A stretch of 8,444 nt of DNA from Candidatus Uhrbacteria bacterium (GCA_013203725.1 JABMPK010000088.1:1-8444); one strand, 5' to 3'; positions 1 through 5,401 are shown, numbered from the stretch's first letter. The notes: generated by a model from the sequence alone, not told the origin. Translations and numbers: made by a program.

Positions 1-132
1 ACATAAAAGACATAGAAACAAAGCTCAACAACAGACCACGGAAGAACTTAAACTATAAATCACCCAACCAAGTACTCGCTCACCTCGGGGTGGGGCAATA
101 GGAACTAGAATTCGCAAGAAAGGCGTTTTTCT

Positions 133-140
133 GGTATTTT
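133..140 (+). promoter_or_regulatory. possible extended -10 promoter for the 187-609 gene
   Basis: TGG-TATTTT forms an extended -10 about 47 bases before the ATG at 187. No convincing -35 lies at the right distance. The call rests mainly on the same extended -10 pattern recurring upstream of other genes here. The rest of 1-186 shows no gene I can support. Confidence 0.3.
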
Positions 141-186
141 CCGCTCAACGCAAGGATGGTCTTTGTGGTAGAGGAAGGAAAGTGTA

Positions 187-609
187 ATGAAACTGATACG
201 AGAACAGTTGTTCGAACTGGGTCTGGTGAACAGATCTCAGCTTGAACTGGCGGAGGCGCAGACGCCGGAGGCGGTTCAACAGCGGGAGGCGCGTGAGATC
301 TGCGCACGGCTCGATGCAGCATTTCGCTCCGACCGTCTGGCCCGGGAGGAGAACGCGTATCGCGAGCGTCTTATCCGTGAGAGGCGGCTTCGAACAGAGG
401 CTGTTCTCGAAGAGACGGCTCGTAGGATGGCAGAAGGTCTTGTGAAACACATGATGCGTCAAAGGCGTATAAATGATCTGTGCGCAGCAATGGCTGACCT
501 CATTTGGCTCAGAAAAGAGGAGCCCGTTTTCTACTCCCAGAGGGTCGAAGATTTTGCTGAGCTCTGCGCACGGCTCCATGAGGAGCTTTTCCGCGCAGTT
601 CACAACTAA
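187..609 (+). CDS. hypothetical charged coiled-coil protein, 140 aa
   Basis: I do not recognise a family. The protein is rich in Arg, Glu, Ala and Leu, with long runs of alternating charge between residues 15 and 115, which suggests an almost entirely helical, probably coiled-coil protein. There is no signal peptide or membrane segment, so it is likely cytosolic. The ATG at 187 is supported by a purine-rich GGAAGGAAAG about 6 bases upstream. The stop at 607-609 is followed after 27 bases by a 12-codon ORF and then a terminator at 665-687, so the two probably form one transcript. An overlapping antisense ORF (145-777) has no such start signals and crosses the terminator and the next promoter, so I treat this + strand frame as the real gene. 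Confidence 0.65.
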   Translation: MKLIREQLFELGLVNRSQLELAEAQTPEAVQQREAREICARLDAAFRSDRLAREENAYRERLIRERRLRTEAVLEETARRMAEGLVKHMMRQRRINDLCAAMADLIWLRKEEPVFYSQRVEDFAELCARLHEELFRAVHN

Positions 610-636
610 ACAACTAACAAGAAAGGAGGTGTCGGC

Positions 637-675
637 ATGTCCAACATCTTCATTGCCCACGTAGAGATCCCCTAA
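637..675 (+). CDS. 12-codon micro-ORF, leader-peptide-like
   Basis: ATG at 637 encodes MSNIFIAHVEIP and ends at TAA 673-675. The Shine-Dalgarno AAAGGAGGTG (622-631) matches 10 bases of the anti-SD visible in the 16S tail at 8411-8424, with 7 bases between GGAGG and the ATG, so translation initiation should be very strong. The last three sense codons lie in the 5' arm of the terminator hairpin (665-672) and the stop codon opens its loop. A ribosome finishing this ORF would sit on the hairpin. That resembles a translation-coupled attenuator. The peptide has no run of one amino acid, so no amino-acid sensor is apparent. It could instead be a functional micropeptide or a remnant of a longer gene. 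Confidence 0.5.
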   Translation: MSNIFIAHVEIP

Positions 676-687
676 CCGAGGGGATCT
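665..687 (+). terminator. intrinsic terminator overlapping the micro-ORF stop
   Basis: An 8-bp perfect stem AGATCCCC/GGGGATCT (665-672 with 680-687) has loop TAACCGA and is followed by TATTTTATT. It would end the transcript of the 187-609 gene and the micro-ORF. Its loop contains the micro-ORF stop codon. Confidence 0.75.
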
Positions 688-706
688 TATTTTATTAAAT
701 TTCAAG

Positions 707-733
707 TTGACTTTATACCATATCTGGTATATC
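707..733 (+). promoter_or_regulatory. promoter of the XRE-MurA operon
   Basis: TTGACT (707-712) is followed after 15 bases by TATATC (728-733), which carries the extended -10 TGG at 725-727. The short spacer is compensated by the extended -10. Transcription would start near 740, leaving a ~23-nt leader without a Shine-Dalgarno before the ATG at 763. Confidence 0.55.
714..731. promoter_or_regulatory. candidate operator, perfect inverted repeat
   Basis: TATACCA-TATC-TGGTATA is a perfect 7-bp inverted repeat with a 4-bp centre, filling the promoter spacer and overlapping the -10. Its size and symmetry fit a dimeric Cro/C1-type regulator. The first downstream gene encodes such a helix-turn-helix, so autoregulation is an obvious inference, not shown. 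Confidence 0.5.
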
Positions 734-762
734 CTGCCTGCATAACACATGACAATCAACAC

Positions 763-2277
763 ATGCCAAGTGAACAAAAAAAGATCGGTGCGTTTATTGC
801 GGATCTTAGAAAGAAGCGAGGGATGACTCAGAGTGATCTTGCTAAGGTTTTAAAAACTAGTCAGCCTGCTGTTGCCCGGATTGAGCGCGGTGAGCAGAAT
901 ATGAGTTTGGTTACGTTGAAGAAAATATCGGACGCGCTCGGGAGCTCTATCGTGAAGCTCTCAAACGGTGGGATGAACTTTAGAATTCACGGTGGAAAGG
1001 AATTGAAGGGCGAAGTTACGATATCAACTTCAAAGAATGCTGCCGTTGGACTGCTGTGCGCATCACTTTTGAATAAAGGAAAGACTACATTGAAGCGCGT
1101 GCCTAGAATTGAGGAAGTTTATCGGATCATTGAGGTGCTGGAGTCTATTGGAGTGTCGGTAAAGTGGATGAAGGGTAACGACTTAGAGATTGTGCCGCCG
1201 AAGAAGCTGAAGATGAGCGGATTAGACGCCGAGGCTGCTCGAAAAACACGATCGATCATTATGTTCATGGGGCCGTTGATGCATTTGATGAACGATTTTA
1301 AACTTCCCTACGCCGGAGGTTGTAAACTTGGAACGCGAACTGTGCGTCCACACATGTATGCGTTGGAGGAGCTCGGTTTGACTGTCAGTACGGAGGATAA
1401 TTTCTATCACGCCAAGGTTGGCAAGCTGTCTGCGGGCGAGATTGTGATGTATGAGTCGGGAGATACGGCCACTGAGAACGCGATCATGGCTGCGTCAAAA
1501 ATCGACGGCATTACTGTGATCAAATTCGCGAGCGCGAACTACATGGTGCAGGATGTCTGCTTCTATTTAGAAAAACTGGGAGTTAAGATTGAGGGGATTG
1601 GGTCGGCTACACTGACGATTCATGGAAAACCGGATATCAATCAGGACGTGGTGTACGAACCGGCTGAGGATCCGATTGAAGCGATGTCATTTCTTGCGGC
1701 TGCGATCGTGACAAAATCCGAGATCACACTAAAGCGATGTCCGATTGATTTTCTAGAACTCGAACTTCTCAAGCTGGAGAAGATGGGTTTCAAGTATAAG
1801 ATGAGCAAGCGATACTACGCAGACAACGCGCGTACCGAGCTCGTAGACATCACGACCAAGAAGTCTAAACTCGTTGCACTCAAAGAGAAGCTGTCAGCTC
1901 GCGTATATCCAGGGGTGAATATGGACAACCTACCATTCTTTGTACCGATAGCAGCAATGGCGGAAGGTCGTACACTAATACACGATTACAACTACGAAAA
2001 CCGCGTGATTTACTACACGGATTTATCAAAAGTTGGAGCGAGCGTGCAGCTCGTCGATATTCACAGAGCGTATGTAGATGGGCCAACAAAGTGGCAACCA
2101 GCAGAACATATATGTCCACCCGCACTGCGACCAGCTGTTTTGATCTTGTTGGGAATGTTGGCCGCACCGGGTACGTCGATATTACGTAACGTGTACTCGA
2201 TCAACCGTGGGTACGAAGGGCTCGCGGAGAAGTTGAACAAGTTGGGAGCCGATATAGAAATGTTAAGCGAACTTTAG
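763..2277 (+). CDS. murA: Cro/C1-type HTH fused to UDP-GlcNAc 1-carboxyvinyltransferase (MurA)
   Basis: Residues ~7-62 form an XRE/Cro-C1 helix-turn-helix (GMTQSDLAKVL then SQPAVARIERG). From residue 71 the protein is a full MurA of the EPSP-synthase fold, which transfers enolpyruvate from PEP to UDP-GlcNAc in the first committed step of peptidoglycan synthesis in the cytoplasm. Key residues are present: SKNAA (K91, N92), the GGC loop with C187 (position 117 counted from M71, close to E. coli C115), D388 in the YPGVNMDN segment, and the C-terminal INRGYEGLAEKLNKLGADIE block. Usual MurA length is ~420 aa; the extra ~70 are the HTH. An in-frame ATG at 973 coincides with a normal MurA start but has no clear Shine-Dalgarno, so I keep the fused start at 763. 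It is first in a three-gene operon, behind a promoter with an operator-like repeat. It is divergent enough that another enolpyruvyl transfer role cannot be excluded. Confidence 0.88.
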   Translation: MPSEQKKIGAFIADLRKKRGMTQSDLAKVLKTSQPAVARIERGEQNMSLVTLKKISDALGSSIVKLSNGGMNFRIHGGKELKGEVTISTSKNAAVGLLCASLLNKGKTTLKRVPRIEEVYRIIEVLESIGVSVKWMKGNDLEIVPPKKLKMSGLDAEAARKTRSIIMFMGPLMHLMNDFKLPYAGGCKLGTRTVRPHMYALEELGLTVSTEDNFYHAKVGKLSAGEIVMYESGDTATENAIMAASKIDGITVIKFASANYMVQDVCFYLEKLGVKIEGIGSATLTIHGKPDINQDVVYEPAEDPIEAMSFLAAAIVTKSEITLKRCPIDFLELELLKLEKMGFKYKMSKRYYADNARTELVDITTKKSKLVALKEKLSARVYPGVNMDNLPFFVPIAAMAEGRTLIHDYNYENRVIYYTDLSKVGASVQLVDIHRAYVDGPTKWQPAEHICPPALRPAVLILLGMLAAPGTSILRNVYSINRGYEGLAEKLNKLGADIEMLSEL

Positions 2278-2278
2278 T

Positions 2279-2881
2279 ATGAGCATGGATATTATTTACC
2301 ACGCATTTAGTGCGAAAGATGCAGATAAAATGTGGGAAGGATTTGAGTCTGAATTCAAGCGCATTAAGGCTTCTGGTTACGACGGATGTCAGACGCGTGC
2401 GGATGATGAGATATTTAATTTGATTGACTATATAGATAGAAAAGAGAGCGCGTACGTAAATCATGCATTTCAGGCAATCGACATTGCATACGGATCTGTA
2501 TCTACAGATGTGCTGGAAAGTGGTAAGTCTGAATATGATTCTGTAGATGCGTTGTCCATGGCGTTGGACTATCAGTTAACGGAAGGGCTGCCGACTGGCA
2601 AGTTTCTTGTAGAGTTATTCTCAAAATTGACCGAAGAGATATTGCAGACAGCAACAAAACAGATTGCTGGGTCCATAGGATGGGATCCAGACGAAGCACG
2701 CGACGCATTGCTTACATACCTAAAATATGTGAGACCCGTCGCGTTGCATCTTAAGGAGGATCCAGATAGCCTGTTTGTCTCTGAGTACAACGGTGATTTT
2801 GGTGGAGATGGGGAAGAGGTGTTGATGACTCGCGCAGTTAAGCACGAGAAGCAGTTTAGTGAATTCTTAAAGACTGTTTAG
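2279..2881 (+). CDS. hypothetical protein, 200 aa, second gene of the murA operon
   Basis: No family recognised. The protein is acidic and looks soluble and mostly helical: there is no signal peptide, no membrane segment and no cysteine-rich motif. The start lies one base after the murA stop (TAGTATG), and its own stop has the same TAGTATG junction with the next gene, so translation of the three genes is probably coupled by reinitiation; no Shine-Dalgarno is needed or seen. The ~8 bp before the ATG belong to the end of murA. Its position between a cell-wall enzyme and a serine hydrolase gives no specific function. Uninterrupted length and operon placement make it a real gene. Confidence 0.8.
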   Translation: MSMDIIYHAFSAKDADKMWEGFESEFKRIKASGYDGCQTRADDEIFNLIDYIDRKESAYVNHAFQAIDIAYGSVSTDVLESGKSEYDSVDALSMALDYQLTEGLPTGKFLVELFSKLTEEILQTATKQIAGSIGWDPDEARDALLTYLKYVRPVALHLKEDPDSLFVSEYNGDFGGDGEEVLMTRAVKHEKQFSEFLKTV

Positions 2882-2882
2882 T

Positions 2883-3473
2883 ATGGCGCAGAGGGTATTA
2901 ATTGTTCATGGCGGAAATAGTTTTGATGAGTACAGTGCGTACTTGGAATATTTGCGAACGCGGACAATCGATCTAAATAGAATGAAGGCGGGTTTGGGTT
3001 GGAAGGATCATTTACAGCGTGATCTTGGAGACGATTTTGATGTGATTCAGCTCAGCATGCCAGATCGCGACAATGCAAAATATTTAGAGTGGAGTATTTG
3101 GTTCAACAGAGTGTTGAACTTGTCTGATGATCCTGTTATTTTGATCGGGCACTCACTCGGCGCAGTTTTTCTTGCGAAGTATTTGAGTGAAGAGGAGGTG
3201 AGCGTGCCTATTGTATCAACGGTACTTGTTGCACCACCGTATGGACATGATTCAAGAGGAGGCGAGCTTATAGAGTTTGAACTTAGTGAGTCGTTGTCTC
3301 AGTTATCTGAACAAGGAGGTGCTATCCACCTGTTCCACAGTGAGGACGATCCTGTGATTTCGTTCAACGAGTTGGCAAAGTATCGTGCAGCTTTGCCAGA
3401 TGCGGTAGTTCACATATTCAAGGACCGCGGGCATTTCAACGCGGCGCAATTTCCGCAGATATTCCGGAGATAG
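2883..3473 (+). CDS. RBBP9/YdeN-like alpha/beta serine hydrolase, C-terminus frameshifted
   Basis: A short alpha/beta hydrolase: RVLIVHGG at the N-terminus (residues 4-11), nucleophile elbow GHSLGAV with S91, acid residue in HSEDDPV (D155/D156) and catalytic histidine H184 in RGHFN. Size and layout match the RBBP9/YdeN family (~190 aa), cytosolic serine hydrolases of largely unknown substrate. The triad is complete. The frame ends abruptly as FPQIFRR, but the -1 frame continues without break from about 3461 as IPEIVELIKSL to TAA 3494-3496, just before the terminator. That is the kind of C-terminal helix this family carries. Removing one AT from ATAT (3459-3462) would join the two as FPQIPEIVELIKSL. 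So the gene probably carries a 2-base slip, either real or a sequence error. It is the last gene of the operon, starting one base after the preceding stop. Confidence 0.82.
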   Translation: MAQRVLIVHGGNSFDEYSAYLEYLRTRTIDLNRMKAGLGWKDHLQRDLGDDFDVIQLSMPDRDNAKYLEWSIWFNRVLNLSDDPVILIGHSLGAVFLAKYLSEEEVSVPIVSTVLVAPPYGHDSRGGELIEFELSESLSQLSEQGGAIHLFHSEDDPVISFNELAKYRAALPDAVVHIFKDRGHFNAAQFPQIFRR

Positions 3474-3496
3474 TTGAGCTGATCAAGTCGTTGTAA
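3459..3496 (+). other. out-of-frame C-terminal tail of the hydrolase gene
   Basis: The -1 frame encodes IPEIVELIKSL and ends at TAA 3494-3496, 4 bases before the terminator stem. This is probably the ancestral end of the hydrolase, lost by a 2-base ATAT expansion at 3459-3462. Confidence 0.6.
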
Positions 3497-3498
3497 AA

Positions 3499-3548
3499 CA
3501 AAAACACGCCGTTTGGCGTGTTTTCCGTGGTCGTTACCTGATTCGTCC
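3499..3548 (-). ncRNA. candidate ~50-nt small RNA complementary to the tRNA-like element
   Basis: A sigma70-type promoter at 3554-3581 points into a ~50-nt stretch that ends in the terminator at 3501-3524, with no start codon or Shine-Dalgarno. The predicted RNA begins GGGACGAATC. The segment transcribed from 3547 to 3527 is complementary over 21 nt to 3648-3626 of the tRNA-like gene, with one 2-nt bulge. Complementarity therefore starts within a base or two of the predicted first nucleotide. It could act as an antisense RNA on the tRNA-like RNA, or the two arms could pair within one read-through transcript. Function is inference; promoter, terminator and complementarity are visible. Confidence 0.5.
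3501..3524. terminator. bidirectional intrinsic terminator
   Basis: AAAACACGCC (3501-3510) pairs with GGCGTGTTTT (3515-3524) around loop GTTT. It ends the murA operon on the + strand. On the - strand the U-rich tract continues past 3500, ending the short RNA proposed at 3499-3548. Confidence 0.85.
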
Positions 3549-3553
3549 CTTCA

Positions 3554-3581
3554 AGTATATCAATAATTCATATACTGTCAA
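3554..3581 (-). promoter_or_regulatory. sigma70-type promoter for the candidate small RNA
   Basis: On the - strand TTGACA (3581-3576) is followed after 16 bases by TATACT (3559-3554): a perfect -35 and a 5/6 -10. The start would be near 3548-3547. It lies 4 bases after the CCA of the tRNA-like gene and drives no ORF. Confidence 0.75.
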
Positions 3582-3585
3582 CGGC

Positions 3586-3657
3586 TGGTGGACCCATGGG
3601 GAATCGAACCCCAATTACCGCGATTGACGAATCAGGTAACGTGACCACACTGGGCCC
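3586..3657 (-). tRNA. tRNA-like element with G3-U70 and CCA, no standard D or anticodon arm
   Basis: Seventy-two nt. The acceptor stem GGGCCCA/TGGGTCC (7 bp) has a G3-U70 wobble, discriminator A73 and encoded CCA. The T arm TGGGG-TTCGATT-CCCCA is textbook. In place of the D arm there is a mini-hairpin GTG-TGGT-CAC. In place of the anticodon arm is a two-part hairpin, GTTACC/GGTAAT outside and GATT/AATC inside, with a 4-nt loop CGTC, so no 7-nt anticodon loop can form. The usual TAGCTCAG of the D arm is absent. G3-U70 with A73 is the main identity signal for alanyl-tRNA synthetase and is also used by tmRNA, whose tRNA-like domain likewise lacks an anticodon arm. No tmRNA reading frame is present. 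It may be a functional tRNA mimic or a degenerate tRNA; no anticodon is assigned. Confidence 0.6.
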
Positions 3658-3674
3658 ACGCCAAGTGCAAAACA

Positions 3675-3703
3675 AAAACCGGTCCCTTACGGGAGCCGGT
3701 TTT
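3675..3703 (-). terminator. intrinsic terminator after nth / possible attenuator before the tRNA-like gene
   Basis: AAAACCGG (3675-3682) pairs with CCGGTTTT (3696-3703), with an inner TCCC/GGGA stem and loop TTAC. On the - strand it is followed by a U-rich tract. It lies 40 bases after the nth stop but also only ~8 bases after the predicted start of the promoter at 3718-3746, so it could attenuate that transcript. Confidence 0.75.
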
Positions 3704-3717
3704 AATCTTGCATGAGC

Positions 3718-3746
3718 ATTATAGTGTTGAAATACGCAATTGTCAA
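3718..3746 (-). promoter_or_regulatory. perfect consensus sigma70 promoter upstream of the tRNA-like gene
   Basis: TTGACA (3746-3741), 17-base spacer, TATAAT (3723-3718): 12 of 12 consensus positions at optimal spacing on the - strand. The nth stop codon TGA lies inside the -35. The first unit downstream is a terminator hairpin, then the tRNA-like element. Confidence 0.8.
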
Positions 3747-4426
3747 ATTTCATACTTCACATCAGTGAGCACGATTGGTTTCTCGCCCAGGTTCTTTCGA
3801 CCAGTTGGACAGATACCGCTAAGCGGGCACTCGTTGCACTTTGGTTTTGATCCGCAGAGTGCGCGACCGTGCAAAATCAAGAACTCGTTGACGTCCAGAT
3901 AATCTTTTTTGTCGATGAGTTTGTTTAGGTCACGCTCAATCCTGTTCGTGTTCTTGGTTTCGCGAGTCCACCCGAGCCGTGATGCGAGTCTGCGGACGTG
4001 AGTGTCGACTGCGACGCCGATGTTAATGCCAAACCCCTTTGCCATTACGAGGTTGGCGGTCTTGTTGGAGACGCCGGGGAGCGTCATGAGCGCATCGTGA
4101 TCTTTTGGAACTTCTCCACCAAACTCGTCGACGAGTTTTTGCCCGATGCCTTGCAGGTACTTTGCTTTTGAGTTGTAAAAGCCTGTTGGACGGACAGTCT
4201 GCTTGAGCTCGACCATGTTTGCGTTCTTGAAGTCTTCGGCGGTCTTATATTTTTTAAAGAGCTCGAGCGTTACTCTGTTGACTACCTTGTCTGTACACTG
4301 TGCGCTTAGAACTGTGGCGATTGTCAGTTGTAGGACATTGTCGAATTTCAAAAAAGATTGCGGGGTTTTTGTATATGTATCACGAAGTCTTTTGAGAACT
4401 TCTTTGTATTGGTCGCGGAGTTTCAT
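3743..4426 (-). CDS. nth: endonuclease III (DNA glycosylase/AP lyase)
   Basis: Removes oxidised pyrimidines from DNA and nicks abasic sites in base excision repair. Visible in the 227 aa: SAQCTD (41-46); the helix-hairpin-helix LPGVSNKTANLV with the catalytic lysine K122; VDTHV with the catalytic aspartate D141; and a C-terminal four-cysteine FeS motif at C191, C197, C200 and C206. The cluster spacing is Cx5Cx2Cx5C, one residue short of the usual Cx6Cx2Cx5C, and I confirmed this in the codons. Length is slightly above the usual ~210. The ATG at 4426 gives the normal N-terminus but has no strong Shine-Dalgarno. It lies 24 bases after the terminator of the upstream gene. The stop TGA overlaps a promoter for the next unit. 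Confidence 0.95.
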   Translation of the reverse strand: MKLRDQYKEVLKRLRDTYTKTPQSFLKFDNVLQLTIATVLSAQCTDKVVNRVTLELFKKYKTAEDFKNANMVELKQTVRPTGFYNSKAKYLQGIGQKLVDEFGGEVPKDHDALMTLPGVSNKTANLVMAKGFGINIGVAVDTHVRRLASRLGWTRETKNTNRIERDLNKLIDKKDYLDVNEFLILHGRALCGSKPKCNECPLSGICPTGRKNLGEKPIVLTDVKYEI

Positions 4427-4449
4427 GAAAGTATCTTACCATAGCAAAA

Positions 4450-4473
4450 CCCCCTCACCGAGTGGCGAGGGGG
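4450..4473 (-). terminator. intrinsic terminator after the 4494-5012 gene
   Basis: CCCCCTC (4450-4456) pairs with GAGGGGG (4467-4473), with an inner CC/GG pair and loop GAGT. On the - strand it is followed by TTTTGCT. It separates the upstream unknown gene from nth. Confidence 0.8.
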
Positions 4474-4493
4474 GTTGCGTAGTACTAGATCTG

Positions 4494-5012
4494 TTACCGC
4501 TCGAAGTGTTTTACTACCCGAGCGTGACCCATGCGGTCGAGTGCATCGGCTTCGCTCTCGGTCAGAGCGGTAGGTCCGATGATGCTGACCTGGCTCAGGC
4601 CGTAGCCATGCACGGTCATGTCGCTGCGCTTTGCTCCTTTGACGAACTTCAGTGCTCCCATGCTCATCTTGAGCGTGAGCGTGCGGAAGTCGTCGTTGCG
4701 CACGAACCGGACGAGCGTGTGCTCAATCACGACAGCATTCTCAGTCCTAACGGTCTCGTGGAAGTCTTTTGTACAGACCACGCCGGTGAAACCGGGACCA
4801 AGACGCAGACCGGTGTTCTTGCCGCTGCAGACGTAGCTGTCTCCATTGGGCGTGCGACGAAGCGCGACCTGACCAAAGATGATCTTCGGTCGACAGGTGA
4901 CAGCGTAGTCATCCGACCACACTCCGTTGAGGAAGTGCAGCAGCGCGTTGCGCCATTCATTCCCACGGAAGTAGGTATCCATCGCAACCTGAATGCTCAT
5001 GTCGTTGGGCAT
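4494..5012 (-). CDS. hypothetical protein, 172 aa
   Basis: I recognise no family. The protein is soluble-looking, with a mixed beta-rich pattern in the middle (residues ~40-115) and no signal peptide or membrane segment. The start at 5012 has GAAAGGAA a few bases upstream. The gene is a self-contained unit: promoter TTGACA-N17-TACATT at 5078-5106, a ~60-nt leader, the ORF, and a terminator at 4450-4473. GC content is higher than in the murA operon, closer to the tRNA region. A perfect 19-bp palindrome lies on the -35, so expression may be repressible. The complementary ORF at 4203-5048 is a shadow: it crosses the terminator and part of nth. Confidence 0.75.
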   Translation of the reverse strand: MPNDMSIQVAMDTYFRGNEWRNALLHFLNGVWSDDYAVTCRPKIIFGQVALRRTPNGDSYVCSGKNTGLRLGPGFTGVVCTKDFHETVRTENAVVIEHTLVRFVRNDDFRTLTLKMSMGALKFVKGAKRSDMTVHGYGLSQVSIIGPTALTESEADALDRMGHARVVKHFER

Positions 5013-5077
5013 GAGATTCCTTTCAGTCCGCAGAAACAGCGCTCGTGAATTCGAGCCTGATCAAGCGAGACGCTAAG

Positions 5078-5106
5078 AATGTATCAAAAAAGTGCACACT
5101 TGTCAA
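5078..5106 (-). promoter_or_regulatory. promoter of the 4494-5012 gene
   Basis: On the - strand TTGACA (5106-5101), 17-base spacer, TACATT (5083-5078), preceded by an extended -10 TG. The start would be near 5071. The leader contains a small hairpin GCTCG/CGAGC (5041-5056). Confidence 0.65.
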
Positions 5107-5112
5107 GTGTGC
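5094..5112. promoter_or_regulatory. perfect 19-bp palindrome over the -35: operator or second terminator
   Basis: GCACACTTG and CAAGTGTGC flank a single central base. The -35 TTGACA lies exactly in the centre, which suits a repressor site. On the - strand the repeat is also followed by AC and six T, so as RNA it could be a back-up terminator for the tRNA transcript. Both readings fit the sequence. Confidence 0.55.
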
Positions 5113-5122
5113 TACCTAAACA

Positions 5123-5149
5123 AAAACACTCCGATAAACGGAGTGTTTT
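5123..5149. terminator. intrinsic terminator of the tRNA cluster
   Basis: AAAACACTCCG (5123-5133) pairs with CGGAGTGTTTT (5139-5149), loop ATAAA, followed on the - strand by a T run. It lies ~47 bases beyond the tRNA-Pro CCA. Confidence 0.85.
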
Positions 5150-5195
5150 CTGCACCGACCAGCGAAACGTCACGACAACCGTCATGAATTTTCCC

Positions 5196-5272
5196 TGGTC
5201 GGGATGACAGGGCTCGAACCTGCGACCTCTTGCTCCCAAAGCAAGCGCTCTAGCCAACTGAGCTACATCCCG
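5196..5272 (-). tRNA. tRNA-Pro (anticodon TGG)
   Basis: The acceptor CGGGATG/CATCCCG, the TAGCTCAG D arm, the anticodon stem CTTGC/GCAAG with loop TTTGGGA (anticodon TGG at 5238-5236), a standard T arm and an encoded CCA (5198-5196) are all present. It reads CCA proline codons, and others by wobble. It is last in the Ile-Phe-Pro cluster, with a terminator downstream. Confidence 0.96.
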
Positions 5273-5294
5273 ATCTAGTTATCGCCCCGGCCTG

Positions 5295-5312
5295 CCCTTC
5301 GACAAGCTCAGG
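5295..5312. repeat. short dispersed-repeat-like motif
   Basis: CCCTTCGACAAGCTCAGG lies beside the 5314-5401 element. Very similar short motifs are scattered in many unrelated bacterial genomes; this is recall, not a search. Only one copy is in the window. Confidence 0.35.
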
Positions 5313-5313
5313 A

Positions 5314-5401
5314 CATTCGACTCCGTTCCATCAACAGCTTTTCTAAGCCTGTGGTCGTAGACCATGAGCGAAGTTGGATGGTAATCGAACGAAGTCGAAT
5401 G
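5314..5401. repeat. inverted-repeat element A between tRNA-Pro and tRNA-Phe
   Basis: The ends, 5314-5328 and 5387-5401, are inverted copies matching at 14 of 15 positions (CATTCGACT...). An internal hairpin TGGTC-GTA-GACCA lies at 5352-5364. The right end overlaps the encoded CCA of tRNA-Phe. Most of the right half is nearly identical to element B (5517-5602). Confidence 0.7.

Noticed and set aside
145..777. 210-aa ORF on the - strand
   Set aside because: It is antisense to the 187-609 gene, crosses its terminator and the murA promoter, and has no start signals; the + strand frame has a good Shine-Dalgarno.
3527..3648. Inverted repeat read as an invertible DNA switch
   Set aside because: Inversion of 3548-3625 would not rebuild a normal tRNA or connect a promoter to an ORF, and no recombinase gene is in the window.
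3586..3657. Full tmRNA gene
   Set aside because: The central hairpin is only 27 nt, with no tag reading frame or pseudoknot sequence.
4203..5048. 281-aa ORF on the + strand
   Set aside because: It is antisense to nth and the 172-aa gene and runs through the terminator at 4450-4473; a shadow ORF.
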